A stretch of DNA of 64,000 nt from a virus. Shown here piece after piece: positions 9,737-21,100 of the stretch. A model generated the notes under the pieces. It ran no database searches. It was not told the origin of the DNA and worked only from the letters and a program-made list of their open reading frames with translations. The stretch spans positions 62,001-126,000 of IMG/VR virus record IMGVR_UViG_3300024326_000001. One strand, given 5' to 3'. A program made the translations under genes and the position numbers. Within the stretch, counting starts at the first letter, position 1; every line of letters begins with the position of its first letter.

Positions 9737-12700
9737 ATGGCGATAACGATTAACACACAAGCAGAAGGTATTTCGTATAAGGATAAGTCCTTTGCCCTAT
9801 TAAGAACTAACCCCAAGTTAACTTCTAATGTCAAATTAATTACTGACGAAGAGGGAGATATCTATTTAAGCTCAATCAAGGCAAATAGAACTCTATCGCA
9901 GTATGAATATCAGAAATATCCTATTTCTAGTTCAGGTGAATATTGTAGGGACGTTGCTCAGTTTTACGGAAGATTAAGTAAAGATGAAAGATATCAGGTC
10001 GGTAGGGAATTTACAGATCTAAGTGTTTCTAAAGACTATTCTACACAATATGAAAACCTATATAATTACGGAGCTTCATTCAATTATACAAAGGCCTATG
10101 ACGAGCAATATAGAATATTTGCTCCAATATGGTTAGAAGAAAGTGTTCCTGAAAAATTTATAATTTATAGAATTAAAGATGTAGATTTTAAAGAAAAATC
10201 TTTAGAAGATGATCCTAGTCAAAATTCTAGAATTCAAGAAATGTTATCTAATGCGACTTTAATAAAATCGTATGATATGACTAATAACTCTAAGCTAGGG
10301 AGATATCTAAATAGTCACGTATCTAATCCCTTAATTCCTAAGTCGCATATTGATTTTAATTTTGAACTGGATGATCCTACTTCCTTTAACGGAATAGACG
10401 TAATGTTAGGTGGCTTTGTTGAAAAGTCAGATTATATAGATGATGATTACGTTAAAGAAGACCTTCCCGAAATTTTAGCTAATAATACATTAACAACTAG
10501 CTTTGAAAGAAACGGAATTGTTTCTCACAATATAATTAATTTAGAATTTTTATTTGACGATAATGAAGCCGACGACTATAATGTTTATAGATATTTTGGA
10601 ATTTTCGTAGATGAACATCAAGAAGGAACTGTAGTTGTCAATTCTGTAAATTCAATAGGACACTTAAATTTAGATATAAGCAATTCATCGTCTGACGAAT
10701 TAGATAAATTACCATCTATAAAGGATTACACCCAGCCGATTCTTGGATGGGTAAAAGATATTAATAATAAATATCATAACGTTTTAAATAGATTTAGAAA
10801 GACTAGAATAGAAAAAAACCAAATACTAACATCATATAATGGAGACTCTTCTATTTTTGTAAATAAAAAACAAACAGAGTTTAACACCCCCGTAATAAAC
10901 AAAACACCATTTAATGGTTTTATAGAATTAAATATAATAGACCAGCCTTCTGATAATGATAAAGTATTTTTAGGAGACTTGCTCGAGATAAGTATTGAAA
11001 ACTTTAATTTGGGTGATTTTGTTTTAATCGCAGACACTTCTCTTCCAATTGGAACATTTCAAGAAAATAGATATTCTGCAATAGGTAATACTTCTCAAAT
11101 AGCAGCAGCACTTGCAGCGGCGATTAGAAATGCAGAAGTTATACCGTATAATGCTAGCTCTATAAAGAACAGGGTGATCATAGATGACTACTCACAGGGA
11201 AGGAATAAGAATACAACTGTATTTGGTATTAGTTCATCTAATCCGAACCCCTTTATCGATATGCAAAGTTCAACCGACGCAAATCTTGCATTTTCAAATA
11301 AGTATAACGACTTTATAAGTGAAGGTGGAACTGTTACGGGTGGATTGCAATTAGGAGACTATGAAATTTACACTATGATTGGTGGATGTTCTGTTAATCA
11401 GGGTGTATTAATATCCCCTAACGAAATAGGAAACCTACAGGTAGGGTATTTTATTAAAGAACTTAATAAGGATAACTATGTTAGGATTATAGAAATAATA
11501 AAAGATCCTTATTCAGAAAACTTTAGAGTTATTTTTCAAAAACCGGTGGTTTTTTCAATGGACAATGTGATTACAAGTTATGAAACCTATGATACTCCCT
11601 TTGGAAAGTTTTCAGCGTATGATTTCAAGGATTTTAATTTTGATTTCTACGATACTTCAAATTCTAAAATAGACTTTTTAGTTTTAGAGAGCATGCAATA
11701 TAAGAATGATGAAGCTTCGTTTGGAGTAGCAAATGTTTCTTCCATTTACGTCCTCGAAGCCAATGACCAACCTTTTCCTGGAGCAGATCCTTATATATTA
11801 ATACATGATATAGACGTTAGTGAATTTATTAAAAAAGGAGACTTTGTAAAGGTCGATACGGTAGGTAATCCTGGTGAACAGGAATGGACAGAGGTAAAAG
11901 ATGTAATCTATACATCAATGGGTACGATGTTCTTTACTAAAATAATCACGAAGGATTTAGCATCTGCTAATTATTTTTTCAACCAGTCTAACGTTGCTGA
12001 TATCTATGAAGATTTTATATTTAAACCGGGTCCTGGTAATAGTCAATTATTTAAGTTTAAATCTTTATCTAGTATTATTAGAGATGATATAGTTGAAAGT
12101 GATTTTATAGATACAGAAATCATTAATGAATATGATAGGTTAAAGGAGAACTCATTAAAGGAGACGAGTGTTAATTCAAGAGTCGTACCTACTATATGTA
12201 AATTTAATTTAAAAGATTCTACTAACTCTAGAAATTTATCATACATCCTAAACACCAATGAAGCATTCGGTGTAAATAATTTATCAGCTGATATTACTAA
12301 ACTTTCAGAAAGATCAGCTGAAAAACTAAATATGGAACACTTCTATATACATAATATTCCTACATATTTATTAGAACCTAGCAGTATTCCATTACTTATG
12401 GATTATGTCTATGAAGGGTACGAAAAGCCTTATTCAGAATTAGTCGCAAATTTAAAAAGCACTGACTTTGATTATTTTTCAACTATATTAAACTATACAG
12501 GTGCTCATCAAAATGATAGCTCAGGTCTAGCGACAATTGAACCCGGTGAATGGGTTAATTCAACCCCACTTAAAATGTACACTAAAATGCAAGGTGGAGA
12601 TTCTGTTAATTTTTCATCTACAGTTTTTAAAGGATTAAGATATATTTATAAAGATAGAACTGAATTTTTATCGACTAGCCCGATATCTTTTAAATCTTCG

Positions 12701-14566
12701 TCTGATGTAAATGATTTTAAAGTTGCAACAATACTTAACTATACTTCTAACGACGAAATAAACAACACGGGAGTAGATATAGAGGTTGTAAGAAATAATA
12801 AATTTAAAACTATTAGCATTCTTATAAATTTACAAGTTCCTACAAATGATATATCACAATTAGACAGATATTTGTTATATAATTTAAATGACCTTTTAAA
12901 TGAAGGAGAAATACTTGATAGTAATATTAGAGGTTTCTTAGAGTTTGGAGGTAGCTCAGTAACAGTATGGAATACTGAAGATCCTGAAATTACAACGATA
13001 GTGGAAGCTTCGGTGCAATCAGTTGGCGAAAATACACCTAAATTTACACAAGACATTTTTAAAATAGATGAGCAATATTCATATATATTATTTGAAAGTG
13101 GAAATGAAACTTATTCTTTACAGGTTGTTTCGGTGATAGACGATTCACAAATAATAGTTAAAGGTCTTCCTTACCTATGGGTATTAAATCAGCAGACTGG
13201 AGAATATTATCAGGATTTAGATGTACCCTATGACGATCCAACTACGATTCCTAACATTATACCTCTTAAATATTATAACGGTGGTAAAAAGGCATGGGAT
13301 AATGCATTACAAGACGTTTCTTCATTTGGATTTGCAGATAGAATTAATACACATAGAGATATAACGTATACTACTATTCTAGAGAATGGAGATATAGAGT
13401 CAGGTCAGTTTTGTTTAGAAATACAAAGCGGTGTTGAGTTTGTAAAAACCTCAATTTTAGACATAGAAATAGATGATGATAAACCTAAGGCATTTAAATT
13501 AAATAATGATAATATAGGTTATAATCTGGTTGCAAGAGAAGATGGTGGATATTACACTACTCTTAAAAGAATGAACGGTAGCTATGATCCTTTATTTAAA
13601 GATGTTGTAACTTTTTCATCTCCCTATGGCAATTATAAATTTAGAAATACCTTAGATTCTTTTAATGAAGAGCAAGAGAACAGGTTGAAAAAATACAACA
13701 GACTGATAGGAGTAAATTGTATGTTTAATTCTAATTTAGGAGTTGATGAAAATTACGGAATTATCAATAACTTTTTCTTTCATAAAGTAAATGAATTACA
13801 GCCGAAGGTTATTAAACTAAGTCAAGAATCAGATAAACTACCCCTATATCCATTAATTGGAGAAATAGCAATAGATAAAAAAGATTTAAACCTATTTAAG
13901 AGTAAATATGCTAAAGACTATTATACAAGGTCCTTTGGTGGAACAAATAGATCAAAGGAAGTCCATGGAACATTAAGCCCTATAGAAGAAAGATCTTTCT
14001 TTGCATCTACAATAATGAAAGTTAAAAATGAATATGATATAACTTCATACAATTTAAAAAGAGTAAGATCTCTTCAAGCGTTAGATGTAATTAGATATGA
14101 TGAAAGAGAAGATGATGGTGCTTATATTTTTGAAGATTCTCAAAAAATTCACATTGACTTCTACATCGCTAATTCTATTGTAAGAAAATTAAAAGAAGAA
14201 AATATAACTGCGTATTATTCAAGGTACGCTACTTCTGAATATTCGTATGGAGATAAAACAACATTGGAAGATGATTCAACAATATACATTGAAGAAAACA
14301 TTATACCTAGATTTATAATAGATCAAATAAAGGTATATGGAACTGAAATAGCAGGGTATCTTCCAAGTGATGATATAAATCAATCTAAATATAGTGAATT
14401 GGAAAGCGTAACTAATATAGAAGATATTACATCTGATGGGTTTTTTGAACTTACTAATTTTGAAATCAGAAGTTTCGCTGAAAAGCCTTTAAATTTCAGA
14501 TTAATATATAATAAAAAACCAGGGTATCGATATAATTTGAGGGTCCATTCTAAAATAATTGCATAA
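9737..14566 (+). CDS. Giant structural protein, probably baseplate or tail fibre
   Basis: At 1609 residues this is the longest ORF in the window. The N-terminal 150 residues look conserved and aromatic-rich (YRIFAPIWLEESVPEKFIIYR near 130), and the rest is a mosaic of beta-rich segments with many Asn, Asp, Ser and Tyr. I see no enzymatic motif, membrane segment or signal peptide. It starts after a 57-base gap with a candidate promoter and ends two bases before the Hint-containing fibre. Phage proteins of this size and composition are usually distal baseplate or fibre parts. Function unknown beyond structural. Confidence 0.5.
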   Translation: MAITINTQAEGISYKDKSFALLRTNPKLTSNVKLITDEEGDIYLSSIKANRTLSQYEYQKYPISSSGEYCRDVAQFYGRLSKDERYQVGREFTDLSVSKDYSTQYENLYNYGASFNYTKAYDEQYRIFAPIWLEESVPEKFIIYRIKDVDFKEKSLEDDPSQNSRIQEMLSNATLIKSYDMTNNSKLGRYLNSHVSNPLIPKSHIDFNFELDDPTSFNGIDVMLGGFVEKSDYIDDDYVKEDLPEILANNTLTTSFERNGIVSHNIINLEFLFDDNEADDYNVYRYFGIFVDEHQEGTVVVNSVNSIGHLNLDISNSSSDELDKLPSIKDYTQPILGWVKDINNKYHNVLNRFRKTRIEKNQILTSYNGDSSIFVNKKQTEFNTPVINKTPFNGFIELNIIDQPSDNDKVFLGDLLEISIENFNLGDFVLIADTSLPIGTFQENRYSAIGNTSQIAAALAAAIRNAEVIPYNASSIKNRVIIDDYSQGRNKNTTVFGISSSNPNPFIDMQSSTDANLAFSNKYNDFISEGGTVTGGLQLGDYEIYTMIGGCSVNQGVLISPNEIGNLQVGYFIKELNKDNYVRIIEIIKDPYSENFRVIFQKPVVFSMDNVITSYETYDTPFGKFSAYDFKDFNFDFYDTSNSKIDFLVLESMQYKNDEASFGVANVSSIYVLEANDQPFPGADPYILIHDIDVSEFIKKGDFVKVDTVGNPGEQEWTEVKDVIYTSMGTMFFTKIITKDLASANYFFNQSNVADIYEDFIFKPGPGNSQLFKFKSLSSIIRDDIVESDFIDTEIINEYDRLKENSLKETSVNSRVVPTICKFNLKDSTNSRNLSYILNTNEAFGVNNLSADITKLSERSAEKLNMEHFYIHNIPTYLLEPSSIPLLMDYVYEGYEKPYSELVANLKSTDFDYFSTILNYTGAHQNDSSGLATIEPGEWVNSTPLKMYTKMQGGDSVNFSSTVFKGLRYIYKDRTEFLSTSPISFKSSSDVNDFKVATILNYTSNDEINNTGVDIEVVRNNKFKTISILINLQVPTNDISQLDRYLLYNLNDLLNEGEILDSNIRGFLEFGGSSVTVWNTEDPEITTIVEASVQSVGENTPKFTQDIFKIDEQYSYILFESGNETYSLQVVSVIDDSQIIVKGLPYLWVLNQQTGEYYQDLDVPYDDPTTIPNIIPLKYYNGGKKAWDNALQDVSSFGFADRINTHRDITYTTILENGDIESGQFCLEIQSGVEFVKTSILDIEIDDDKPKAFKLNNDNIGYNLVAREDGGYYTTLKRMNGSYDPLFKDVVTFSSPYGNYKFRNTLDSFNEEQENRLKKYNRLIGVNCMFNSNLGVDENYGIINNFFFHKVNELQPKVIKLSQESDKLPLYPLIGEIAIDKKDLNLFKSKYAKDYYTRSFGGTNRSKEVHGTLSPIEERSFFASTIMKVKNEYDITSYNLKRVRSLQALDVIRYDEREDDGAYIFEDSQKIHIDFYIANSIVRKLKEENITAYYSRYATSEYSYGDKTTLEDDSTIYIEENIIPRFIIDQIKVYGTEIAGYLPSDDINQSKYSELESVTNIEDITSDGFFELTNFEIRSFAEKPLNFRLIYNKKPGYRYNLRVHSKIIA

Positions 14567-14568
14567 AA

Positions 14569-17500
14569 ATGAACATAAGAATCAAAGAACTTTTTAAGAG
14601 TGATCTAGATCCTAACAGTAGTGAATGGTGGTCAAAGGATAAAATTGATAAAATTAATTTTAATTTTAGACTAATGAAAAACGGAGGGCCAAGTGGCCCT
14701 GTAGGAATTGAAGGACCAAATGGTGAAGATGGTGATAAGGGTGAAGACGGTCTACAAGGAACTGAGGGACCACGTGGAACACAGGGTATGATAGGACCAG
14801 AGTCAAGTGGAACTTGGAAATCACAAGAGATAACAGATGATAATAATCCAACACAAAGGGTAATATATCCTTCCGTTGCTGTTAATCAGAGTGGAACGGT
14901 TACATTAGCAATTGGTGCATCGGCTCATTTAGATAGCAATGGGGAATTAATAAGTCCTTATTATGGTGAATTATCAACAGAGCCTGTCAGTGCTTCGAAG
15001 AGCGGAACATTAAATATTATAACAGAAGCTTCAACCGGTTCAAGCCCCAATAACCCCACTCCATCTCCTCAGAATTCTATCATATTTGCAGAAGATAAAC
15101 ATCTCGATAAGTCATATAATATTGGATTAAAAATAGAAGAAGATAGTAATAATATTGAATTTCCTGTTTTAACATTTACTCCGGATATCAATGCTGATCA
15201 CGTAAATAATAAATTTGCTATAAAATTTGATAGAGACAATAGGTTTTATTTTAATGGAACCATTCAAAACGTATTAGGTGCCGAATCCGTAATTCCGTAT
15301 GAACTTAATGTAGATGCAACCTCGCCGGGTAGTGTAATAGAATTTAAAGTAGGGGAGATAAAGTATTCTAATCACTCTCCAAGTTTAAATAAATTACTAA
15401 AATCACACGACACACAGGGAAGAGTTGAATGGGAAGATGTTTTTAACATGTTTCAAGTATTCCCCGTGGGATCTATAATAAGAATACCCAGTGATACCTT
15501 CTTTGGTGAAGAGAACTTTAATCTATCGGATGCCGAGACAGGGCCTATGTTAATTGTAGACGGAGATGAAGTAATTAAAACAAACTTCGGATCAGGTAAA
15601 CCAACCGGGCTTTATGCAGGATGGTACTTATGTAATGGAGAAACATGGGGTGATGGAGGAATCGTAGCATACGATACACCTAACTTAAACGGGTTTGACT
15701 GGGCTATTACTAATATAGCAGGTTTAACGGGAGATTTATCAGGCAGTACAAGTGGAGGTAGCTTAGCCACATATAATGGTAATATACTTTTTTCAGGAGG
15801 AGTTAGTGCATTGGGTCTCGATGGTTCTGGATTAAACCCTAATGTCATATCACATTCTTTTGATAATAGTACAGAAGATGTAAGAATATATGACAATGAA
15901 AATATACAGTTTGCGCCTTCTGAGCATATCATAATGGGAGAACAAATTAGTATAATTTATTTGAAAGAATATGATTATAAGTGGAGTACGGCCGCCGCCT
16001 CTACCAGCTCTTCTAATATACAATTACAATATCACGCGATGACAGGATCTATGGATTCAAATACTATCGCACCAGGCACGTACAGCACTAACATAGATAT
16101 TGCAATGCAATATGCAACTACATTAAACCCAGAAACAATACAATGGACGGCAGACGGTGCTCCAAGTGATGGAGCTCAATTAGATGCTTATTGGAATAAC
16201 GATAATAATTTTGCAAATGGTAATGTAAGATGCTATTCAAACGGACAGGAATTAGCAGACGGATGGTTAGCTAGAGAATCTGGTGGACAGAATGGATGGG
16301 GCTATGCAAGAAAATATATTAATGGTGTTGGGATATCTTCAGATGACGCTTTAGAAACAGAGCCTAAAGAATGCTGGATGATGTATTCTGAAAGTGTAAA
16401 TGGAGTTGACGGTACGTATTCTAGCATTGGTATTTCTAATAACGGACTGCTCCCTCCTGTAACAATGACAGAGGCAGATGTAACCGGGTTTACTGGATGG
16501 CCAGCCGGCACTTCTTTGGAAAAAGTATTTATTTCTAATAAAATAGACAATCATCCAGATGTCGTGGGATCTTCTAGTGATTTTAAAGATTATGAAAATA
16601 CTTCACATATATGGAAACGTAATGATGGAAATAATACCATAGATCAATTAACTGATGGTTGGTATAGGAGTGTACCAAATACGGATACGTATCTGGTTAA
16701 TTTTGGCTTCGGTGGTATGTTAACAATAGATTCTGGATTATATATGGCATGGAGAAAATATTGGTCAGCAAATGATAATGAATTTAAAGGAGATGTTATA
16801 AAATCTAGATTTGTACAATGGTCGAGTGGAGACCTTTCTCTTGGAATAGGTGCTACTACGGCATGTGATGCAACTTCAGGTAATGATATATTTTATTCTT
16901 CTGATATGTTTGAATTAGGAGAAAACCCTGGATCATGGCGCGTAACGAATTTAGGTGCATCTAATTCAAATGCCGAGAATGAAGGTAGAGTTTCGTCATG
17001 GTTGTCAAACCAAATATACGTAAGACAAGACCAGAGTTCTAACACAGTTCTTTATAGTTCAATCGCTAATCTTGGAAAATATCCACTTACATTATTAAAA
17101 TCAGATACCTTTATTCCAGGAACAAACATCTCGATAAAAATAGCCGACTGGACTGGAGACTCTGGTACATCAGGATATACAGGTGAACATTATAAAGCTA
17201 TTGATTCAAATAGTCAAGCAACTGCCACTAATCCGACAGAATGCTCGGGAGGAAGTCCATCCGGTGTTATATTTGACTGGGATGACGGAAATACCAATAA
17301 TACACTTAATTATTTCGGTGGAGGAGGTAATGGAAATGTTTATTTTACGCTTAGTGGCATATCTCCATCCCAGCTTAGTTCTTCTAATTTTACTATAGAG
17401 GATCCTAGCAACAGCATGAATTGGGCTAGTGTAAGTTTCAACCCAGGTGACAATTATGTATCACTAAGTATCATGACGCCAATAGAAGAGCCTAGTGAAA

Positions 17501-18063
17501 TATTGGACTTAGATTTTGATTATAGTGGTACATTGAATGAACTCGCTAGCGATACTACTATAGGAATTTCCATTGATCCATGTCACGTTGAAGGTACTGT
17601 AATTAGTATGGCAAATGGAACTACTAAATTAGTTGAAAACTTAAAAGTAGGAGATGTATTAGATTCGTTTGATATAAAAGGATTAAGCGATAGTGGTGAA
17701 TGGAGAAATTTTAAAACTAATGCGATGGAATTCAGGGCTCCTAAGTCATCTGCTAAAATAGTCAGAATAATAAAAGGAACTTATAAGAACTATCAAGATA
17801 TTAATAACGGATTAACTAAAATAACAAACGAACACCCTATATTAATAAAAAGACCAGATGGAGAAATATTCTTTAAACAGGCTCTTTATATTGATACGAC
17901 CGACATGATATATGTTAATGAAAAATGGACAAGAGTTAACTCTAATGAAACTATTCACAAAACGGTTAACACATATTCTATTGATGTTGAAAATGAAGAT
18001 GTTTATATTGCAGACGGTATTTTATGCCATAATGTTGAAGAGCTAGAGGAAAAGGTCCAGTAA
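14569..18063 (+). CDS. Tail fibre with collagen-like repeat, collar-type domain and C-terminal Hint autoprocessing domain
   Basis: A 1164-residue protein. Residues 1-38 form an N-terminal docking segment (DKINFNF). Residues 40-78 are about 13 uninterrupted Gly-X-Y collagen-like triplets. Around 351-375 is GWYLCNGETW followed by TPNLNGF, the signature of phage tail-collar domains. Residues 1005-1155 match a Hint (hedgehog/intein) domain: Cys1005 opens block A (CHVEGTVISMANG, then KVGD), block B has TNEH at 1086-1089, and the end is YIADGILCHN with His1154-Asn1155. Only nine residues follow Asn1155. The next gene is a paralogous fibre without the Hint part. The fibre assignment is strong; self-cleavage is inferred from the conserved residues. 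Confidence 0.8.
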   Translation: MNIRIKELFKSDLDPNSSEWWSKDKIDKINFNFRLMKNGGPSGPVGIEGPNGEDGDKGEDGLQGTEGPRGTQGMIGPESSGTWKSQEITDDNNPTQRVIYPSVAVNQSGTVTLAIGASAHLDSNGELISPYYGELSTEPVSASKSGTLNIITEASTGSSPNNPTPSPQNSIIFAEDKHLDKSYNIGLKIEEDSNNIEFPVLTFTPDINADHVNNKFAIKFDRDNRFYFNGTIQNVLGAESVIPYELNVDATSPGSVIEFKVGEIKYSNHSPSLNKLLKSHDTQGRVEWEDVFNMFQVFPVGSIIRIPSDTFFGEENFNLSDAETGPMLIVDGDEVIKTNFGSGKPTGLYAGWYLCNGETWGDGGIVAYDTPNLNGFDWAITNIAGLTGDLSGSTSGGSLATYNGNILFSGGVSALGLDGSGLNPNVISHSFDNSTEDVRIYDNENIQFAPSEHIIMGEQISIIYLKEYDYKWSTAAASTSSSNIQLQYHAMTGSMDSNTIAPGTYSTNIDIAMQYATTLNPETIQWTADGAPSDGAQLDAYWNNDNNFANGNVRCYSNGQELADGWLARESGGQNGWGYARKYINGVGISSDDALETEPKECWMMYSESVNGVDGTYSSIGISNNGLLPPVTMTEADVTGFTGWPAGTSLEKVFISNKIDNHPDVVGSSSDFKDYENTSHIWKRNDGNNTIDQLTDGWYRSVPNTDTYLVNFGFGGMLTIDSGLYMAWRKYWSANDNEFKGDVIKSRFVQWSSGDLSLGIGATTACDATSGNDIFYSSDMFELGENPGSWRVTNLGASNSNAENEGRVSSWLSNQIYVRQDQSSNTVLYSSIANLGKYPLTLLKSDTFIPGTNISIKIADWTGDSGTSGYTGEHYKAIDSNSQATATNPTECSGGSPSGVIFDWDDGNTNNTLNYFGGGGNGNVYFTLSGISPSQLSSSNFTIEDPSNSMNWASVSFNPGDNYVSLSIMTPIEEPSEILDLDFDYSGTLNELASDTTIGISIDPCHVEGTVISMANGTTKLVENLKVGDVLDSFDIKGLSDSGEWRNFKTNAMEFRAPKSSAKIVRIIKGTYKNYQDINNGLTKITNEHPILIKRPDGEIFFKQALYIDTTDMIYVNEKWTRVNSNETIHKTVNTYSIDVENEDVYIADGILCHNVEELEEKVQ
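17581..18033 (+). other. Hint (bacterial intein-like) domain coding segment
   Basis: This segment encodes residues 1005-1155 of the fibre. It has the splicing-type residues: first Cys, block B Thr and His (1086 and 1089), and the terminal His-Asn pair. The residue after Asn is Val rather than Cys, Ser or Thr, so classical protein splicing is not expected. Cleavage at either edge, as in bacterial intein-like domains, is possible. At about 150 residues there is no room for a homing endonuclease. Confidence 0.8.
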
Positions 18064-18084
18064 TAATTAGTTCTAGAAATTAAA

Positions 18085-18092
18085 GATATATA
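18085..18092 (+). promoter_or_regulatory. GATATATA motif, candidate late promoter
   Basis: AAAGATATATAC lies in the 52-base gap between the two long fibre genes, 23 bases before the second fibre's ATG. It is identical in its core to the motifs at 9701, 25064, 40541 and 63491. Role inferred from recurrence. Confidence 0.4.
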
Positions 18093-18115
18093 CTAAATAA
18101 ATAAAGATTTAAGTA

Positions 18116-21100
18116 ATGCCAATACCTATTAATTTAAAGCAGATTCTACAATCTGATACACAACAGGAAAAACTGGATAAAGTTAATTATAACTTTGATC
18201 AGTTAGTTGCTAATGGCGGTGGACCAATGGGAGCCACTGGTTCTATTGGTGAAACGGGATTTCAGGGTGCAACTGGTGACGATGGTCCTCAGGGTATTGA
18301 CGGTCCTCAGGGTTTTCAAGGACCTGCTGACGCTTCTAATAATTCAAAATGGAAAGACGGAGCAATATGGTACAATGGAGCTCTTAATATTAAAACTATA
18401 GTACCTGAACATGAGCTGGCAGGTCCAGCAACACAGGTGAATTTCCCTCCAACTAACGTATTATTAGGTTATGCAAGTAATGATGATGAGTATAATGATT
18501 TAAATTTAATATCGGGGTATCTAAATAGCGTTTTATTAATTAATAAGAATTCAAATTATCATGATTCTAACATTAGATTAATATCTGAAAAAGGAACAGA
18601 TAAGTATTTAGACATAGCATTGACTAATTATCCTGCTTTAAGTTCAATTGGCGAACAGTCTGTTCTAGAATTTAAATTTGCATCTAGTGTAGCGGCAGGA
18701 GAATATAGATGGAATGCAGATACGTACATAATCAACGATGTCAATGATAATGAGATGATGTCAATGGACGCTATTAACGGTGTAAAATTTACAGGATCAT
18801 TTCTTTCTACTAACGATGCAATATTTACAGGTAGTATTTTTAAAATTAATAACTCTTACGTAGGTGGAACAACTAACACTAACCCAGATGTAGATAAGAT
18901 TGCGGTGGCATTAGACAATACTGGAACGATAGGTTTTAAGGAAGCATCTGAAATAGGTGCAAGTGTTCCCATAGGAACAATAATATCTTTTCATTATGAC
19001 ACATATATTGATGTTAGTAACTTTACACAGAATCAAACAATAAATTTAAATAGTGATCCAAGTACGATAGATATTGTAGTTGGAAGAGGAGTTGCAGGTA
19101 CGCAATATGAGGGATGGTATTTATGTAATGGTCAAACTTGGAAAAATAGTAATATAAACTACACTGTTCCTAATTTAAATTCCTTTTCATTTAATTTTAC
19201 AACAAACGTAGGCCAAATAACATCACTAAGTGGTGCATCAAGACCTAATTTTATAGGAGGAGGTCTATTTACTTTCTCTCAAGACGCGAATTCAATTGAA
19301 TATGATATAACTGTTGATTCTACAGAGGCATGGGTAAGTGAGACTTCAACTAATTCTAATTATGCAACAACTGAGTATGCGGTTGTTAAAACTCCTCAAT
19401 TAATATATTTAGGAGCATCTGATTTATATTATAATGTTACAGGCCCTGCTCCTCTTACATTCCCTGCCATGTATTCTAAATTATTAGATAACAATAGCAC
19501 AACATATAACGATGCAGTATTTCCTAATTCACCAGATGAAGCAGGAGCAGATAGATGGAGAGAAATAAATTTAGTAGATGCTAATGGATATCAAGGTAAT
19601 TCGATTATCGTTGGACAGCCACTTCAATCAGCAGGTAGAGAAATTAAAAATACTACAACAGGAACATGGTCAGCAGGAAGTACGTCAGATGTTCAACTCG
19701 AATACGGCCAAGTTAATATATTTGACTTAAGATTAACAGCTAGAGGTAAAGATACCTCATGGTCATCAAATCCTTCTCCAGAATCACCACCTAATTGCAA
19801 TACTGAAAGAGAAGCAGAATCTTATTCATGGTTTACTGACTGGTCAGAAAGATGGAATGGAAATACATCTACTACATCTGCATGGAATTACGTAGGAGAA
19901 TTTAATCCAAGTTCAACTAGTTCATATTACGAAGGTCAGATTTTTAGTTATCAAAACAACTTTTATACAGTTTCTCCCGGACAGTCCAGTATGGGAATAG
20001 ATCCGGTGGCTTTAAATATAACAGATCCATCTGCACATATAGTTGCAACTGGAAGCTCATGGGAAAAAGGAGGAAATAGCTGGTATGGTACTCCTCGTTA
20101 TTTTTATAGATTGCCTAAAGTAGAAGATCCTGAAGAAGAGAGTTGGCACTATAGTCCTATGAATCAATCAAACAGTCCTTCTAATTCTGCTCCTCCGCCG
20201 AACAACAGATTTAGTTTAACACTAACAGGAGGTAGAGGAGGATATGGCGATTGGGCTACTAATACATCAGACGGCGCAATAGTACGTCCAATATCGGGAA
20301 GCCCTGGTCAATTTGAGCCCGTATGGCCTTCACTTTATGAGCAGGCTAATTCTACCACAGCAAACGCATTAACAAGCGGAGAATTATATGATCAACAGGG
20401 AAGATGGACATGGCCAGCAGAGGTCTTTTTAGACATTTATAATGATATAGGTCAAACTGTTGCGATGGTTCAAGTTCCTATAATTACAAGATGGAACAAA
20501 GGTATAATAGAAGACCTCTATGATAGTTTAACAATAGACCCGACAACTGACTTTCCACAATATTCAATGCCATATAACTATACAGAGGGTACTAATCACT
20601 GGAATACGGCTGCAACAATAGGTACACAAGTTGGTCCGACAATAAGCGGTCCCGGTGGTACCATAGAAAAGATGTATAGCGGAGGATGGGAAAACCCAGG
20701 GACAGGTGTATTATCTGGAGAAGATTGGGATTATTGGTATACTGGACAGAATGATACTGAATTTAGAAGATATCAGAGGGTTGAATTTAAAATCCTAGTA
20801 TCACCTTCAGTTTCAAACGACATATATTCTTATTTAGATAATAATCCTGGTTCTACTATTAAATTTAGAACTGCATGGTGGAGTGATAAGATACAAGATG
20901 GAACCGAAGATTATTTAGATCCTGACACTGACAACGGTATATATAATGGCGGTGGAAGTCCGGATTACAGTTCTTCAGCATGGAATAGACAGCCGGCTGG
21001 AATGGGATACGATCCATCAGTGTGCGTACAGAACTATAATCCACCTACTTCAGCACTTCAAATACAAGGAGGGTCTACCTTTAATTTGGATGATTATTCC

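Noticed and set aside
14666-14854. Minus-strand ORF over the collagen-like repeat
   Set aside because: His/Leu/Pro-rich sequence arises from the complement of Gly-X-Y codons.
17581-18063. A classical splicing intein in the fibre
   Set aside because: Val follows the terminal Asn where splicing needs Cys, Ser or Thr; only nine residues follow; there is no endonuclease domain. A cleaving Hint domain fits better.
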